DNA of 6,319 nucleotides, from contig DLQO01000016.1 of the NCBI GenBank assembly GCA_002478765.1, forward strand, positions 1 through 6,319. Reading direction: 5' to 3'. The position numbers and the translations under genes are program-made. This DNA comes from Flavobacteriales bacterium UBA7430 (lineage in GTDB: Bacteria; Bacteroidota; Bacteroidia; Flavobacteriales; UBA7430). The notes below the pieces were generated by a model. It made no database searches and was not told where the DNA came from. It saw only the letters and a list, made by a program, of their open reading frames with translations. Of the stretch, positions 5,760 through 6,319 are shown piece after piece. Position 1 is the first letter of the stretch. Each line of letters opens with the position of its first letter.

Positions 5760-6305
5760 TTAGTTTCCTCCTACGTTTTTAGGTTCCGCCTCAGAAATTT
5801 TTTCAGGATACATCTTACGAATCTCTTTTTTGTTGGCGCCTTTAAGTTCCATGTAGTTTACTCCAAATTTCTTTTGAGCTTCTCGGTCTCTTAATTCGCG
5901 ATATGCTGCGGAAAGTTCATTTTGGACCTTAATGTACATTTCGTAGGATGTCCCTCGGTCATTTTGAAGTGAAATGATGGCTATTTGAGGGTTGTCAGAT
6001 AGGTTTGGATTTTTACCCCAGTTGTCTAAGAATTTTTTGGCACCTTCTCTCAGTTGTGCGACATCCATCGACTCTTCTTCAACCAAAAGTTGGTCTTTTG
6101 CATTCACCAATACCACATAAATGTTTTTGGCTTTGATCTGAGAATCATCAATAATTTCTTCTTCATTTTCCGGCATTGCAGGCAGTTTTCTAACCAAACC
6201 AGTGTCTACATCCATTGTGGTTGTCACCAGAAAGAAGATAAGAAGTAGGAAGGCGATGTCGGCCATCGATCCTGCATTAATTTCGGGTAGTGATCTTCTT
6301 GACAT
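5760..6305 (-). CDS. exbD: ExbD/TolR-family energy-transduction protein (first copy)
   Basis: This is the upstream partner of the paired ExbDs, a single-pass inner-membrane proton-channel subunit working with an ExbB. Its 181 residues start MSRRSLPEINAGSMADIAFL, with conserved Asp16 opening the transmembrane helix (about 14-31, LLLIFFLVTTTM). The periplasmic part is longer than in the second copy: an acidic linker (ENEEEIIDD, 46-54), a folded domain at about 60-150 and a charged tail with a KKEIRKMYPE stretch. The two copies are clearly related only around the membrane helix, so they are divergent paralogues rather than a recent duplication. The ATG at 6305 is preceded by a minimal AGG at 6308-6310. 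Its TAA abuts the next ATG. By family synteny an exbB should lie just beyond the right edge; only 14 nt of upstream sequence is visible. Confidence 0.9.
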   Translation of the reverse strand: MSRRSLPEINAGSMADIAFLLLIFFLVTTTMDVDTGLVRKLPAMPENEEEIIDDSQIKAKNIYVVLVNAKDQLLVEEESMDVAQLREGAKKFLDNWGKNPNLSDNPQIAIISLQNDRGTSYEMYIKVQNELSAAYRELRDREAQKKFGVNYMELKGANKKEIRKMYPEKISEAEPKNVGGN

Positions 6306-6319
6306 TGCCTACTTGTTAA

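Overview
The window looks like ordinary chromosomal DNA from a member of the Bacteroidota (Bacteroidetes), probably a flavobacterial or related lineage. Four things point there. The RbfA, LolC/E-type permease and paired ExbD proteins have the N-termini typical of that phylum. Base composition is moderately AT-rich. Ribosome binding sites are weak or absent. Three copies of the Bacteroidota -7 promoter element TAnnTTTG lie just upstream of genes. I see no mobile element, CRISPR array, phage gene or obvious defence system. Genus and species cannot be given from sequence reading alone.

Layout. (1) 1-1398, minus: a type IV ABC exporter of the MsbA/lipid-flippase type, cut by the left edge after its Q-loop. 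(2) 1399-1588: a 190-bp divergent control region with two identical -7 octamers facing outward and three copies of TTACTGT. (3) 1589-3171, plus: rbfA (30S ribosome maturation) and, 2 nt later, a LolC/LolE-type permease that appears to start at TTG. (4) 3168-4160, minus: dusB (tRNA dihydrouridine synthase), converging on the permease with a 4-nt overlap of stop codons; its true start is probably a GTG, 36 nt inside the longest ORF. (5) 4195-5115, plus: a CPBP-family intramembrane protease. (6) 5116-5291: a short convergent intergenic region with a bidirectional terminator-like hairpin, two weaker inverted repeats and an isolated tRNA T-loop-like sequence. (7) 5292-6305, minus: two abutting exbD genes, presumably the distal end of an exbB-exbD-exbD operon entering from the right.

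The genes fall into two themes. Most are envelope functions: lipid export, lipoprotein release, energy coupling of TonB-dependent outer-membrane transport, and a membrane protease. Two are translation functions: ribosome assembly and tRNA modification. No previously undescribed system is evident. The points most worth checking concern gene starts and promoters: a probable leaderless rbfA mRNA, the dusB start, the TTG start of the permease, and the TTACTGT repeats between msbA and rbfA.
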